22,545 bases of DNA, from positions 1 through 22,545 of IMG/VR virus record IMGVR_UViG_3300025913_000523; one strand, given 5' to 3'. Shown here piece after piece: positions 6,139 through 12,608 of the stretch; the stretch's first letter is position 1; each line of letters begins with the position of its first letter. This stretch comes from a virus. Under the pieces are notes generated by a model. The model did not search any database. It was not told where the DNA came from and saw only the letters and a program-made list of their open reading frames with translations. The position numbers and the translations under genes were made by a program.

Positions 6139-6423
6139 GTGATTCAATGCAAGAGTTGCAGCAAACCGATTGTGATTGACTGTGACAGATTCCACTGTGT
6201 GGGGTGTTCAGTTGCTATGCTTCACAAGTCCATGGCTCCAAGGTCAAAGAGTGAAAGGCTCAGACGCTGGAGAAAGATGGCATATGAAGTAGGAATAATG
6301 GTTCTTCTTTTTGGTCTGGTAAACAGATATTACGGACTTGAGATACAGCTTGTGGCTACAGGATTCTACATAATGTCTTCATTGATTACATGTATTGGCG
6401 ACACGCTTTCAAGAATATTTTAA
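6139..6423 (+). CDS. Zinc-ribbon plus two-helix membrane protein
   Basis: The proposed start is GTG at 6139, 7 nt after GAGGG. Residues 1-26 hold CKSCSKPIVIDCDRFHCVGC, a CxxC/CxxC zinc-ribbon pattern. A basic segment (RSKSERLRRWRK) follows, then two hydrophobic segments (VGIMVLLFGLV; LVATGFYIMSSLI). The 94-aa product is probably an inner-membrane protein with a cytoplasmic zinc head. Function is unknown. It precedes the lipoprotein gene by 12 nt and may be part of the envelope cassette. Confidence 0.6.
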   Translation: MIQCKSCSKPIVIDCDRFHCVGCSVAMLHKSMAPRSKSERLRRWRKMAYEVGIMVLLFGLVNRYYGLEIQLVATGFYIMSSLITCIGDTLSRIF

Positions 6424-6435
6424 GAGGAAAGGTTA

Positions 6436-6591
6436 ATGAAAAAGGTTTTATTGTTCGTTGCTGTTTGCATGCTGTCAGGCTGTCAGGCAGTTATTGGCGG
6501 ACAGCAGTACAAGAAAGGTCCGCAAATCTACACCACTCCAGGCAGTCCAGGCGGCGTCAGCTTCTCAAAGTATGAGGTGACGCCACTATGA
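6436..6591 (+). CDS. Small phage-encoded lipoprotein (51 aa)
   Basis: The N-terminus MKKVLLFVAVCMLSGC is a Sec signal with lipobox LSG-C (cleavage before Cys16), leaving a 36-aa mature lipoprotein. AGGAAAGG lies upstream of the ATG at 6436. The stop overlaps the next start as ATGA, so it is co-translated with a secreted protein. It is not nested in a larger frame and has no Rz partner, so I do not call it Rz1. A superinfection-exclusion or receptor-masking role, as for phage T5 Llp, is one possibility. Confidence 0.8.
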   Translation: MKKVLLFVAVCMLSGCQAVIGGQQYKKGPQIYTTPGSPGGVSFSKYEVTPL

Positions 6592-7079
6592 AACGCCTGA
6601 TAATACCTGGCCTGTGCTTCGCAGCGGCTAGCCTTTGCCATGCAGAGGCTAGCATCAAGGTCTCGCAGGGTGACGGTGGCGTCCTGTACAGCCGCATCGA
6701 GTCAACGCCATTGACTGCTGACGAAATAAAGTCAACCCGCATGATGGCAACCGCCGAGGTAACGGCATCAACAACGAACATCACCGGCACAGTTAACCAG
6801 CCCGTGGTCGTCAAGAGCTGGCACACCGTGTGTTTTAGCACGATGTTCACCACCGAGGCAGACTACAGCTTCGTGCTGGACATAGGCGGACAGCAGACTG
6901 TGGTAAGCGAGCATATCGTCATTCCAAACAAGCAGCGCACCTGCGTGACCAAGGAGCTATACAAGCAGGTCACATTTGCTAGCCCCGGCAGTTATCGATA
7001 CTCAGCCAGCAGCATTGGCACTACTCAAATGGCCGGCAAGAAAGAGACTCATTCGGATGCATATATTTTTGTGAGATAG
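6588..7079 (+). CDS. Secreted periplasmic protein, paralogue A
   Basis: The 163 aa start with MKRLIIPGLCFAAASLCHAE, a Sec signal peptide (AxA-like site near residue 19-21). The mature domain is beta-rich with two cysteines (C82 in HTVCFSTMF, C119 in KQRTCVTKELY) that can form a disulfide in the periplasm. It ends IFVR. Similar order, spacing, cysteines and ending are found in the protein at 7285, so the two are paralogues. Start is coupled to the lipoprotein stop. Function is unknown. Confidence 0.8.
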   Translation: MKRLIIPGLCFAAASLCHAEASIKVSQGDGGVLYSRIESTPLTADEIKSTRMMATAEVTASTTNITGTVNQPVVVKSWHTVCFSTMFTTEADYSFVLDIGGQQTVVSEHIVIPNKQRTCVTKELYKQVTFASPGSYRYSASSIGTTQMAGKKETHSDAYIFVR

Positions 7080-7081
7080 GA

Positions 7082-7288
7082 ATGATCAGGTATTTAGGCC
7101 ACACAATACATGATGCGCAGCATGTGGAAACAAAGGAAACATGGTGGGAGCTTTCGTATTGGTACACTTCTGATAAGTCACCACAGGTTGCTGGAAGAAG
7201 ACATTCTGGATATTTTAAATCCAGAGAAGAAGCCGAGAAAAAACACAATCAAAATTTAGTCAATGGATTATTAAAGGACGAAGAATGA
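7082..7288 (+). CDS. Hypothetical 68-aa protein between the two secreted paralogues
   Basis: Aromatic- and His-rich N-terminus (YLGHTIHDAQHV, TWWELSYWY), then a charged helix (KSREEAEKKHNQNLVNGLL). No signal peptide. It starts 2 nt after paralogue A with a poorly placed GGA, and its stop overlaps the start of paralogue B (ATGA at 7285). The overlaps make it a real operon member; the function is not recognisable. Confidence 0.6.
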   Translation: MIRYLGHTIHDAQHVETKETWWELSYWYTSDKSPQVAGRRHSGYFKSREEAEKKHNQNLVNGLLKDEE

Positions 7289-7794
7289 AACGATACAAAC
7301 TTGCGATTCTGTTGTCATGTGCGGCAGCAATAACAACAAACTCAATGGCCAAGCCAGTCGTCAATGTATCGCCAGACACCAAGGGTGGCATATCCAGAAC
7401 CGTCACCGAATCATGGAAACTGTCTGACGACGAAAAAAAAAATACTCTGACGATGATGAGCAGTATATCAGCGACAGCGATAGCCCCGACGAAAACGATC
7501 CGGAAGAAGGAATGGACGGCGCTGACTAGCCAGCACAAGTCCTGTTTCTATAACACCTTTGGAACGACCGTTGAGGGCAGGTATCTCATAAAGTTTACTG
7601 TCGCAGGCAAGGAAGTGAACGCCTATGACAAAGTCCCCGTGGGTGGCGGACAGGCGTACTGCGTGACAAGATACCTTGAGATATGGGTCAAGGGCGAACG
7701 CCCCGGAGACTCGTCGTCAGTGGCCTCTACGCACGTCGAAATGGACGGCAATGCGACTGACAATGAAGGACACGGAACTATTACGGTTAGATAG
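7285..7794 (+). CDS. Secreted periplasmic protein, paralogue B
   Basis: The 169 aa start with MKRYKLAILLSCAAAITTNSM and a cleavage site near A22. The mature part aligns with paralogue A: KGGISRTVTESWKLSDDE against GGVLYSRIESTPLTADE, then C87 in HKSCFYNTFGTT against C82, then C126 in QAYCVTRYLE against C119, ending ITVR against IFVR. The pair therefore share a disulfide-bonded beta domain. It is the last gene before the non-coding interval, and a 17-bp repeat begins right after its stop. Confidence 0.8.
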   Translation: MKRYKLAILLSCAAAITTNSMAKPVVNVSPDTKGGISRTVTESWKLSDDEKKNTLTMMSSISATAIAPTKTIRKKEWTALTSQHKSCFYNTFGTTVEGRYLIKFTVAGKEVNAYDKVPVGGGQAYCVTRYLEIWVKGERPGDSSSVASTHVEMDGNATDNEGHGTITVR

Positions 7795-7904
7795 GTTTAT
7801 GGCCGACGATACTGATAAACAGTCGAAACTAGATTGAGCGGCGCCGCCCCTCGAAATTGACTGCGGGAAAATAGGCCACTATTTATAGTTTATGGCCGAC
7901 GATA
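7795..7904 (+). repeat. 17-bp direct repeat pair at the start of the non-coding interval
   Basis: GTTTATGGCCGACGATA occurs at 7795-7811 and 7888-7904 (93 bp apart). In the first copy GTTTAT also pairs with ATAAAC (7815-7820). GCGGCGCCGC (7838-7847) is a perfect palindrome between them. Confidence 0.85.
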
Positions 7905-7968
7905 ATCCTTGGCGTATCCTGTACCCATTCGTTGAGATAATGGGGGGATGACAATAGGCCACCATTTA
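7870..7968 (+). repeat. 16-bp near-identical repeat pair interleaved with the first
   Basis: AATAGGCCACTATTTA (7870-7885) and AATAGGCCACCATTTA (7953-7968), one mismatch, 83 bp apart. The first copy forms a 6-bp hairpin AAATAG-GCCA-CTATTT (7869-7884). TTGACT (7857-7862) with 17 bp to TATTTA (7880-7885) is a weak promoter candidate for the RNA. Confidence 0.7.
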
Positions 7969-7969
7969 C

Positions 7970-8250
7970 GGCAATCGCGGCGTGGACAGTGACACGCTTA
8001 TTCCCCAACGCCATAAGGTGGCCTTGGAAACAAGGTGAGGGGTGGGCCGGTAGGTAGCCACAAGCGCCCTTGGACGATACGACTACCATAAAGCAGGTGC
8101 AATTCCTGCCGATTGCCAACTTTTTAGGGGGGAAGGACTACGCGGTGGCAAGCTCCGAAGGTAAACCCGGATTATGTCGAGGGTCGCTAACCTCGTCCAC
8201 TTCGGTAATCCCTTCGAGTGGGTCAGGCCACGGACTCACACACTTCCCCC
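7970..8250 (+). ncRNA. Candidate large structured RNA (two nested multi-helix domains)
   Basis: Domain 1 is closed by GGCAATCG (7970-7977)/CGATTGCC (8110-8117). It encloses GCGTG/CACGC (7980-7997), TTAT/ATAA (7998-8016), CCTTG-GAAA-CAAGG (8022-8035, a GNRA tetraloop), GGTAG/CTACC (8049-8087) around CAAG/CTTG, and GCAGG-TGCAATT-CCTGC (8093-8109), a T-loop-like arm stacked on the closing helix. CCCC (8003-8006) could form a pseudoknot with GGGG (8039-8042). Domain 2 is closed by GGGGGAAG (8128-8135)/CTTCCCCC (8243-8250), then GTGGC/GCCAC (8145-8231), with hairpins CGAGG/CCTCG (8178-8195) and CCACT/AGTGG (8197-8221). No coding frame fits. No known family was recognised; it is either an ornate phage RNA or a leader of the gene at 8268. 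Confidence 0.6.
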
Positions 8251-8267
8251 ACCCTTATAGGTGAAAT

Positions 8268-8744
8268 ATGAAACTTGAAGATCAAGTGGTAAGTCTAAAT
8301 TTAGCCAAGCGACTAAAGGAACTTAAATGTTCGCAGGCTAGTATTTTTTACTGGATAAGGTCTGAAACCGCAGATCCCAATATTGATGCATTTGGCTTGC
8401 CCTATGTAACGCAAATTTGGCAGGAGCGTGACAAGTTTAAAGAAATTTATTCTGCATATAATCCAGCAGAATTGTTCGACATGCTTCCTGCAAGTCTTGA
8501 CATAAAGGAAAACGAACCGTTCAACCACTTCTATCTGCACGTTGACAAACGCCATGCAAAAAACATCCAGTACATTGCAAACTACGTTGGCGACAGCGCA
8601 CGTTATGAAGATGATGCCAGACCTTTGATGGTAAACACTCTTTTTAGGCCCGGATCATATTCAGAAAATCTGGCCGAAGCCCTTGGAGAGCTTCTTGTGA
8701 GAATCATCGAAAAAGGAATTTGCCATGACAAACTGCAAAGATAA
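8268..8744 (+). CDS. Conserved phage hypothetical protein
   Basis: 158 aa. The SLNLAKRLKELKCSQASIFYW opening, the YNPAELFDMLPASL middle and the LAEALGELLVRIIEKGI ending follow a pattern I know from many phage hypothetical proteins, which have no established function. AGGTG lies 4 nt before the ATG and can pair with CACC at 8250-8253, next to the end of the structured RNA, so translation may be controlled by it. The 3' end overlaps the next gene by 20 nt. Confidence 0.75.
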   Translation: MKLEDQVVSLNLAKRLKELKCSQASIFYWIRSETADPNIDAFGLPYVTQIWQERDKFKEIYSAYNPAELFDMLPASLDIKENEPFNHFYLHVDKRHAKNIQYIANYVGDSARYEDDARPLMVNTLFRPGSYSENLAEALGELLVRIIEKGICHDKLQR

Positions 8745-9129
8745 ATGTTGGTGCAAGCACATCGAGAAAAAGGAAGGAAAATGGAACCAATATTTCATGG
8801 AACAATTTCATGAGAGATTGGCAAAACTCGAAACTCTAGTAAACACAATAGGGGAACACTTTGCAATCAATAAACATGTAGAAGATTTTGTTGAAATGAA
8901 TGTAAAAAACACTCATGAAAGAATTGATCAAGTCGAACAATTAGTCTACGACGAAAAAGAAAAGTTCAGGTGCAATGACAAAAAGCCGCACAAATGTCCA
9001 GTATGCTATGGAAGTTGTATTGTTCTAACTGAAGCAGCAAAAATTGATTTTGATGGTATGTGGCGTGCTGGTTTAGATACAAAAAAAAGATGTGATTCGT
9101 GCGAAGGAAAAGGAATAGTCTGGGGGTAA
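8725..9129 (+). CDS. Coiled-coil protein with DnaJ-type CxxC zinc motifs
   Basis: 134 aa. AAGGA 7 nt before the ATG. Residues about 20-80 form a heptad-rich helix (FHERLAKLETLVNTIGEHF; HERIDQVEQLVYDEKEKF). The C-terminus has CPVCYGSC and CDSCEGKGIVWG, the CxxCxGxG repeat of DnaJ zinc centres without a J domain. It is likely a small zinc-binding protein; partner unknown. Confidence 0.7.
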   Translation: MTNCKDKCWCKHIEKKEGKWNQYFMEQFHERLAKLETLVNTIGEHFAINKHVEDFVEMNVKNTHERIDQVEQLVYDEKEKFRCNDKKPHKCPVCYGSCIVLTEAAKIDFDGMWRAGLDTKKRCDSCEGKGIVWG

Positions 9130-9131
9130 AT

Positions 9132-9413
9132 ATGAAACCAAAGAACAAGGAACTAGCAAACAACATGTCAAGGTCACTGAAGTTCACTACTATTGACATG
9201 ATAACTTCCAACATCAATGAGGAAGATACCGGCGAACTGCTAGACATAATCGTATCAGCCCATATTACCTCGATGTTTAACTGCATGAATCTGGTTGCTG
9301 AGATGTGCGATAATGAAACACCAAAGGAAAACGTATCACAGTTTATTACTGAATTGCAAAAATTTTTAAGAGCCTGTGGCCCCGTTGAAGAAGTTGAGGT
9401 ATGTAACATATGA
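9132..9413 (+). CDS. Hypothetical helical protein
   Basis: 93 aa from the ATG at 9132, just after the stop of the preceding gene, with GGGGGT 5 nt upstream. Helices include ELLDIIVSAHITSMFNCMNLV and VSQFITELQKFLRAC. Its end overlaps the next start as ATGA. It is not recognised. Confidence 0.65.
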   Translation: MKPKNKELANNMSRSLKFTTIDMITSNINEEDTGELLDIIVSAHITSMFNCMNLVAEMCDNETPKENVSQFITELQKFLRACGPVEEVEVCNI

Positions 9414-9766
9414 TTCACCCCAGACATTTTTATTACATTCTGGACAAGATGAAAAACGTGGTTGAATGTAGCGTCGAGGAAGTGGAATTTCTTCTAAAAG
9501 ACAAGGACAAAAAAATTGTCCGACAGGAAGAGATTGGTGATAAATTCGTCTCCACAATTTTTCTCGGTATTGATCATTACATGGGACCAAACAAGGACCA
9601 TCCTCCCGTTGTGTTTGAAACAATGGTGTTTGACCGTAGCGAGTCTCAAAAAGGAGACATTTATCAGGAAAGATACTGCACTTGGAAAGAAGCTGAAGAA
9701 GGCCATGCCAGAGCCGTTCAATGGGTAAAGGAAGGATGTCTTGATGAGGATGCATCAATTGATTAA
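9410..9766 (+). CDS. Conserved phage hypothetical protein (FLGIDH...FETMVF family)
   Basis: 118 aa. VSTIFLGIDHYMG, PPVVFETMVFD and ERYCTWKEAEEGHARAVQWV are the conserved blocks of a small protein common in phage genomes, of unknown function. The start overlaps the previous stop (ATGA at 9410). Its 3' end overlaps the 50-aa gene that follows by 17 nt. Confidence 0.8.
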   Translation: MIHPRHFYYILDKMKNVVECSVEEVEFLLKDKDKKIVRQEEIGDKFVSTIFLGIDHYMGPNKDHPPVVFETMVFDRSESQKGDIYQERYCTWKEAEEGHARAVQWVKEGCLDEDASID

Positions 9767-9902
9767 ACGGATCATGTGTTTCATCAAGGGACACAACAGA
9801 CAGTCAGGCAGCAAAAGAACAGTCTGTGTTCTGAGACATGACACTGAAATTGCAGTGACAATATGTTATTGCAGTCGTTGTGAAAAGTATGTGAAAGCGT
9901 AG
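9750..9902 (+). CDS. 50-aa Cys-rich mini-protein
   Basis: ATG at 9750 overlaps the upstream gene by 17 nt. The sequence has CFIKGH, then TVCVLRHDTEIAVTICYCSR and CEKYVKA: paired Cys (CYCSRC) plus C/H near the N-terminus could bind zinc. The ribosome site is poor (GAGG abuts the start), so it probably relies on coupling. Confidence 0.55.
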   Translation: MHQLIKRIMCFIKGHNRQSGSKRTVCVLRHDTEIAVTICYCSRCEKYVKA

Positions 9903-9907
9903 ATCAG

Positions 9908-9950
9908 GCCAGCGGGGGGTTTCAGCCGTTTGAATCGGAGTGAAGCTGGC
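9908..9950 (+). other. Leader stem-loop with a G6 bulge
   Basis: GCCAGC (9908-9913) pairs with GCTGGC (9945-9950), TTCA (9921-9924) with TGAA (9941-9944), and CCG (9926-9928) with CGG (9936-9938), closing loop TTTGAAT. GGGGGGT on the 5' side is unpaired. It lies in the 103-nt gap before the gene at 10006. Confidence 0.5.
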
Positions 9951-10005
9951 GAGGACAGCACGTGCCCTTACCCCATATTTTCTATTCTATGGAAGGATGA
10001 TGGCG

Positions 10006-10473
10006 ATGGGATTCGTGATAATTGTGAATGAGAATTCAAAAGAAGCACATCCAGAAAAAAAACCTGAAGTACATGATGAGTTTGTGGATATACAGCAATA
10101 CAGGCGAGCAGTTCTTTTTAAAGATGGAGTATATGTTTCTATCAAGAAAAATTGCAGGAAAAATAATGTACATAATTTTATGTACACAGTAATGATGGGT
10201 GAAGTGATCTCAGAACTTTACGAGTTTAATTTTCCTTGCAGGATAAATATTGGAATATCTGATGATTACAAAAAAATACGAATAAAAAGTCAAGAGGATG
10301 GTTCAAGACTGTTAAGGACAAATTCAAAATCAACAGTCGGAGTGGTTAGTTTCACTCTTCCACATTCTATTCGAGAAAAGGAAATGCGTACGACAGAGGT
10401 TGATCTTGAGGATATGAGTAAAGGGGAAATAATCATAAACCTTGAAAAGGCGATCATGACACATGGATACTAA
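10006..10473 (+). CDS. Hypothetical protein, first of the AT-rich mini-gene train
   Basis: 155 aa from the ATG at 10006, 9 nt after AAGG in GGAAGGATGATGGCG; the two earlier ATGs lie too close to it. The frame continues back to a GTG at 9940, but that would translate the stem-loop. It is mixed alpha/beta (RRAVLFKDGVYVSIKK; CRINIGISDDYKKIRIKS). It is not recognised. Base composition is clearly AT-richer than the flanking blocks. Confidence 0.65.
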   Translation: MGFVIIVNENSKEAHPEKKPEVHDEFVDIQQYRRAVLFKDGVYVSIKKNCRKNNVHNFMYTVMMGEVISELYEFNFPCRINIGISDDYKKIRIKSQEDGSRLLRTNSKSTVGVVSFTLPHSIREKEMRTTEVDLEDMSKGEIIINLEKAIMTHGY

Positions 10474-11107
10474 AAAAATACGTTTTGAGGATGTGGAAAA
10501 CCCTGAAGTTGAAAAACAACTACACAATATATGTTTCAGTATCTTGTCAAGAATATTGCTTAACTCAAACAAAGGAATCAGACACACCATTGGAAATTCC
10601 CTTGTGGAAAGTACTGGAACAATAGGTCTTCAAATGGACGAGGATGGAAAATCACTTGTCCTTATTCCTATGAATTCAGCAAGACGTGTTGAGGTTCCTA
10701 CTGAAAAAATACAGATAGAAAATGCAAGGATAAAATCCAGTCCTGACAATGAAGAGCCGTATTATGGATGGATAAAAGTATCATCTTCGCTTCCAAAGGA
10801 AAGAGAGCCTGTTCTTGTTGCTCAAGAGGTTGATGGAAAATATCTTCCTTTGGTTGCATACAGAAAGGATGATGAAAACAAACCAATTTTTTACAGTGTT
10901 TTAAACATCAATGGTGCATCTACCATGTTCCCATTGAAAAATATTTTGTTCTGGATGCCATTGCCTGTTTCTCCACAAAATGACGTGACACTTGATCTCT
11001 CTTCGGAAAAATCATCTGCGCCAGTCAATCTGTCAGTGCGTGATGGATTCAGGCAATATTCCACAAAAAAACACAGCAACAAAAAGAAAAATAAAAGGAG
11101 AAGATGA
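10463..11107 (+). CDS. DUF551-domain protein with N-terminal extension
   Basis: 214 aa. Residues about 109-176 match DUF551 (WIKVSSSLPKEREPVLVAQE ... ILFWMPLPV), a small domain frequent in phages with no known function. The N-terminal 100 residues are different, and the C-terminus is very basic (TKKHSNKKKNKRRR), suggesting nucleic-acid contact. It overlaps the previous gene by 11 nt and the next by an ATGA. A second DUF551 gene lies at 12922. Confidence 0.75.
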   Translation: MDTKKIRFEDVENPEVEKQLHNICFSILSRILLNSNKGIRHTIGNSLVESTGTIGLQMDEDGKSLVLIPMNSARRVEVPTEKIQIENARIKSSPDNEEPYYGWIKVSSSLPKEREPVLVAQEVDGKYLPLVAYRKDDENKPIFYSVLNINGASTMFPLKNILFWMPLPVSPQNDVTLDLSSEKSSAPVNLSVRDGFRQYSTKKHSNKKKNKRRR

Positions 11108-11217
11108 TGAATCAGGACGACATGTTTATGAAAGTAACCTGCGCATTCATGGGATTGATGAGTGGCTGCGCAATCATATCAACAATGTGTTTTATTCAAA
11201 TGGCGTTTGGAAAATGA
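11107..11217 (+). CDS. 36-aa single-pass membrane peptide
   Basis: ATG at 11107 is 6 nt after GGAG (an adjacent ATG at 11104 is only 3 nt away). Residues VTCAFMGLMSGCAIISTMCF form one hydrophobic helix. It starts on the preceding TGA and ends on the next ATGA, so it fills the space between neighbours exactly, which supports expression. Role unknown. Confidence 0.55.
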   Translation: MNQDDMFMKVTCAFMGLMSGCAIISTMCFIQMAFGK

Positions 11218-11426
11218 AACTGACACAGGAAATCAAAAAGCAGATAGACAGTTACAGTGAAGGAAAGCTGAGGTCCATGTTCAGGTTTTTCCCTTCTGAC
11301 ATTACGACTGGAGAGTCTGGACGTTACATACAAGACCGTGCGAGATACATGTCTGAAAGTGATCGAAGTTCTTCAGAAAGCAGATCATCAAAGGGTTCAC
11401 TTGGAAGTTCACCAAAGTCACTATGA
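11214..11426 (+). CDS. 70-aa protein with Ser-rich tail
   Basis: ATGA at 11214 overlaps the membrane peptide stop. A longer frame upstream runs through two other genes and is discounted. The N-terminal helix KLTQEIKKQIDSYSEGKLRS precedes a Ser/Arg-rich tail (SESDRSSSESRSSKGSLGSS) that is probably disordered. It is not recognised. Confidence 0.55.
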   Translation: MKLTQEIKKQIDSYSEGKLRSMFRFFPSDITTGESGRYIQDRARYMSESDRSSSESRSSKGSLGSSPKSL

Positions 11427-11620
11427 TGCGGAGTTACACGATGATAATTGAATCAAATGGAAACCTAATTGAGTTATCCAGAATAGACAAGGATAAAATG
11501 AAAATAAAAATTAATGACAATACAGTTGAAATAATTCTAGAAATCAATGGCAAATGGTTACTTAAAACAATACATGATCTAGGTTTTGAATTGGATACGC
11601 CGGAGTATGATGATGTCTGA
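11423..11620 (+). CDS. Hypothetical 65-aa beta-rich protein
   Basis: ATGA overlap with the previous stop at 11423. Alternating hydrophobic residues (MIIESNGNLIELSRI; KMKIKINDNTVEIILEI) predict a small beta sheet. It has a weak ribosome site, so coupling is likely. It is not recognised. Confidence 0.55.
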   Translation: MMRSYTMIIESNGNLIELSRIDKDKMKIKINDNTVEIILEINGKWLLKTIHDLGFELDTPEYDDV

Positions 11621-11798
11621 CAGGATTCCTGAATGCCCACATCCAGACAACGAGATAATAGAAGGTAAATTCTGTTGGACTTGCCTAAAATGCAGACGAG
11701 CAGTATCCAGAAGTTTTTATCCATTGGAATTTCAGGAAAAATTCAAAATAACAAATGTGGTTTTTAGTTGGGAGAATGATGATGCACATAACACTTGA
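11613..11798 (+). CDS. Zinc-finger-like mini-protein
   Basis: 61 aa from the ATG at 11613, third ATG of the GGAG-TATGATG-ATG start cassette. CPHPD followed by CWTCLKC supplies Cys/His zinc ligands. It overlaps both neighbours. Function unknown. Confidence 0.6.
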   Translation: MSDRIPECPHPDNEIIEGKFCWTCLKCRRAVSRSFYPLEFQEKFKITNVVFSWENDDAHNT

Positions 11799-11910
11799 TC
11801 CATTGGTGCATTTCATTTTTCAGTGTATTGGAATAGCAGTTACATTTGGGTTTGTAATTGGAATTAGTGCAGCAGTCGCAAAGTTTGTATATAAAATATT
11901 TTACAATTAA
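11782..11910 (+). CDS. 42-aa membrane protein
   Basis: Third ATG (11782) of GGAG-AATGATG-ATG. The segment CIGIAVTFGFVIGISAAVA is a glycine-rich transmembrane helix, followed by a basic/aromatic end (KFVYKIFYN). It overlaps the zinc-finger gene by 17 nt. Possible inner-membrane effector; no family recognised. Confidence 0.55.
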   Translation: MHITLDPLVHFIFQCIGIAVTFGFVIGISAAVAKFVYKIFYN

Positions 11911-11925
11911 AACTGGATAATGATA

Positions 11926-12177
11926 ATGTCTGATATTGATAAACTTAAAAACATACTTTCGTTTCTTTGTATTCTTTTTGGAGAGAAACACGATGTTATG
12001 GAAAAAATATTTGATTTTAGCCCTGAATACATAATGGAAAAATATGAAAGATACATAAAATCCGACAGGCGTGAATGGCCTTGGGGAATGCACCCAAGTT
12101 TAAGGAAAGGTCATTTTCTTCGATGGCTTGAAAAACATAAAGTTGAAATGTCAGAAGATAAGGCAGAAATATGGTAG
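11926..12177 (+). CDS. Hypothetical 83-aa protein
   Basis: Third codon of the GGAT-AATGATA-ATG cassette (11926). Helical, with EWPWGMHPSLRKGHFLRWLE as its most distinctive stretch. It is not recognised. TAG at 12175-12177 sits on the next gene's GGAG. Confidence 0.6.
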   Translation: MSDIDKLKNILSFLCILFGEKHDVMEKIFDFSPEYIMEKYERYIKSDRREWPWGMHPSLRKGHFLRWLEKHKVEMSEDKAEIW

Positions 12178-12187
12178 GAGAATGATA

Positions 12188-12361
12188 ATGATCCACACGC
12201 ATGTTCAGCAGATACTTGAATTGATCGATGACAGGATTGCTACATTGAAAGATCAGATAAAATTATTGCCACCAAAATCTACAGGACTGTATATTCATCT
12301 TGGCGCGCTGGATGAATTGCATTATATCAAAAACGATATTGAGGAAATGTTTGGAGAATGA
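12188..12361 (+). CDS. 57-aa coiled-coil mini-protein
   Basis: Start at 12188 from the GGAG-AATGATA-ATG cassette. Two helices (VQQILELIDDRIATLKDQIK; GALDELHYIKNDIEEMFG) suggest a helical hairpin or dimer. Its TGA is inside the next start cassette. Function unknown. Confidence 0.6.
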   Translation: MIHTHVQQILELIDDRIATLKDQIKLLPPKSTGLYIHLGALDELHYIKNDIEEMFGE

Positions 12362-12363
12362 TG

Positions 12364-12606
12364 ATGCCTGAAAATGAAAAAGTTAAAATACTCAGAGACT
12401 GGGTCGAGGAAATGTGTGTGTTGACTGACGATCTCGAAAAGCTGGAATTAACGCCCGGAACTCCAAGTTATAATTTTCAGCAGGGTATGGTGGCCGCTGC
12501 GAGAAGGTATCGTTTATCAAAAGATCAAGACTCTGAAAACACAATATTGAATTTTATTCCGCCAAATTCTTTTGATTTAATATTTAAAAGTGGCAGCGGA
12601 GAATGA
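12364..12606 (+). CDS. Hypothetical 80-aa helical protein
   Basis: Start at 12364 from GGAG-AATGATG-ATG. KVKILRDWVEEMCVLTDDLE is an amphipathic helix. The stop TGA at 12604 lies within the next cassette. It is not recognised. Confidence 0.6.
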   Translation: MPENEKVKILRDWVEEMCVLTDDLEKLELTPGTPSYNFQQGMVAAARRYRLSKDQDSENTILNFIPPNSFDLIFKSGSGE

Positions 12607-12608
12607 CG

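Noticed and set aside
7857-7870. Group I intron (TTGACTGCGGGAAA resembles the P element)
   Set aside because: No matching P7/S element such as TAGTC downstream on the plus strand, and no interrupted gene flanks it.
7799-7950. Two mini-frames beginning ATGGCCGACGAT (MADD...)
   Set aside because: They are 12 and 19 codons, diverge after the shared repeat, and the second lacks a ribosome site; the repeat explains the common start.
7970-8117. A tRNA or tmRNA-like gene (acceptor-like helix plus T-arm-like hairpin)
   Set aside because: The loop TGCAATT lacks U55, no clear D-arm GG or anticodon arm, no CCA end, and 148 nt is too long for a tRNA and too short for a tmRNA.
8107-8118. A fourth origin iteron (TGCCGATT occurs in the RNA region)
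   Set aside because: Only 8 bases match, it lacks the second arm, and it is explained by the T-arm-like hairpin and closing helix.
8093-8121. Cobalamin riboswitch (GGTGCAATTCC resembles its conserved hairpin)
   Set aside because: The rest of the core and the B12 box with its 3' partner are not found; one hairpin is not enough. A cmscan would decide it.
10992-11213. N-terminal extension of the 70-aa Ser-rich protein
   Set aside because: It overlaps the DUF551 gene and the membrane peptide in other frames; the ATGA at 11214 is a natural start.
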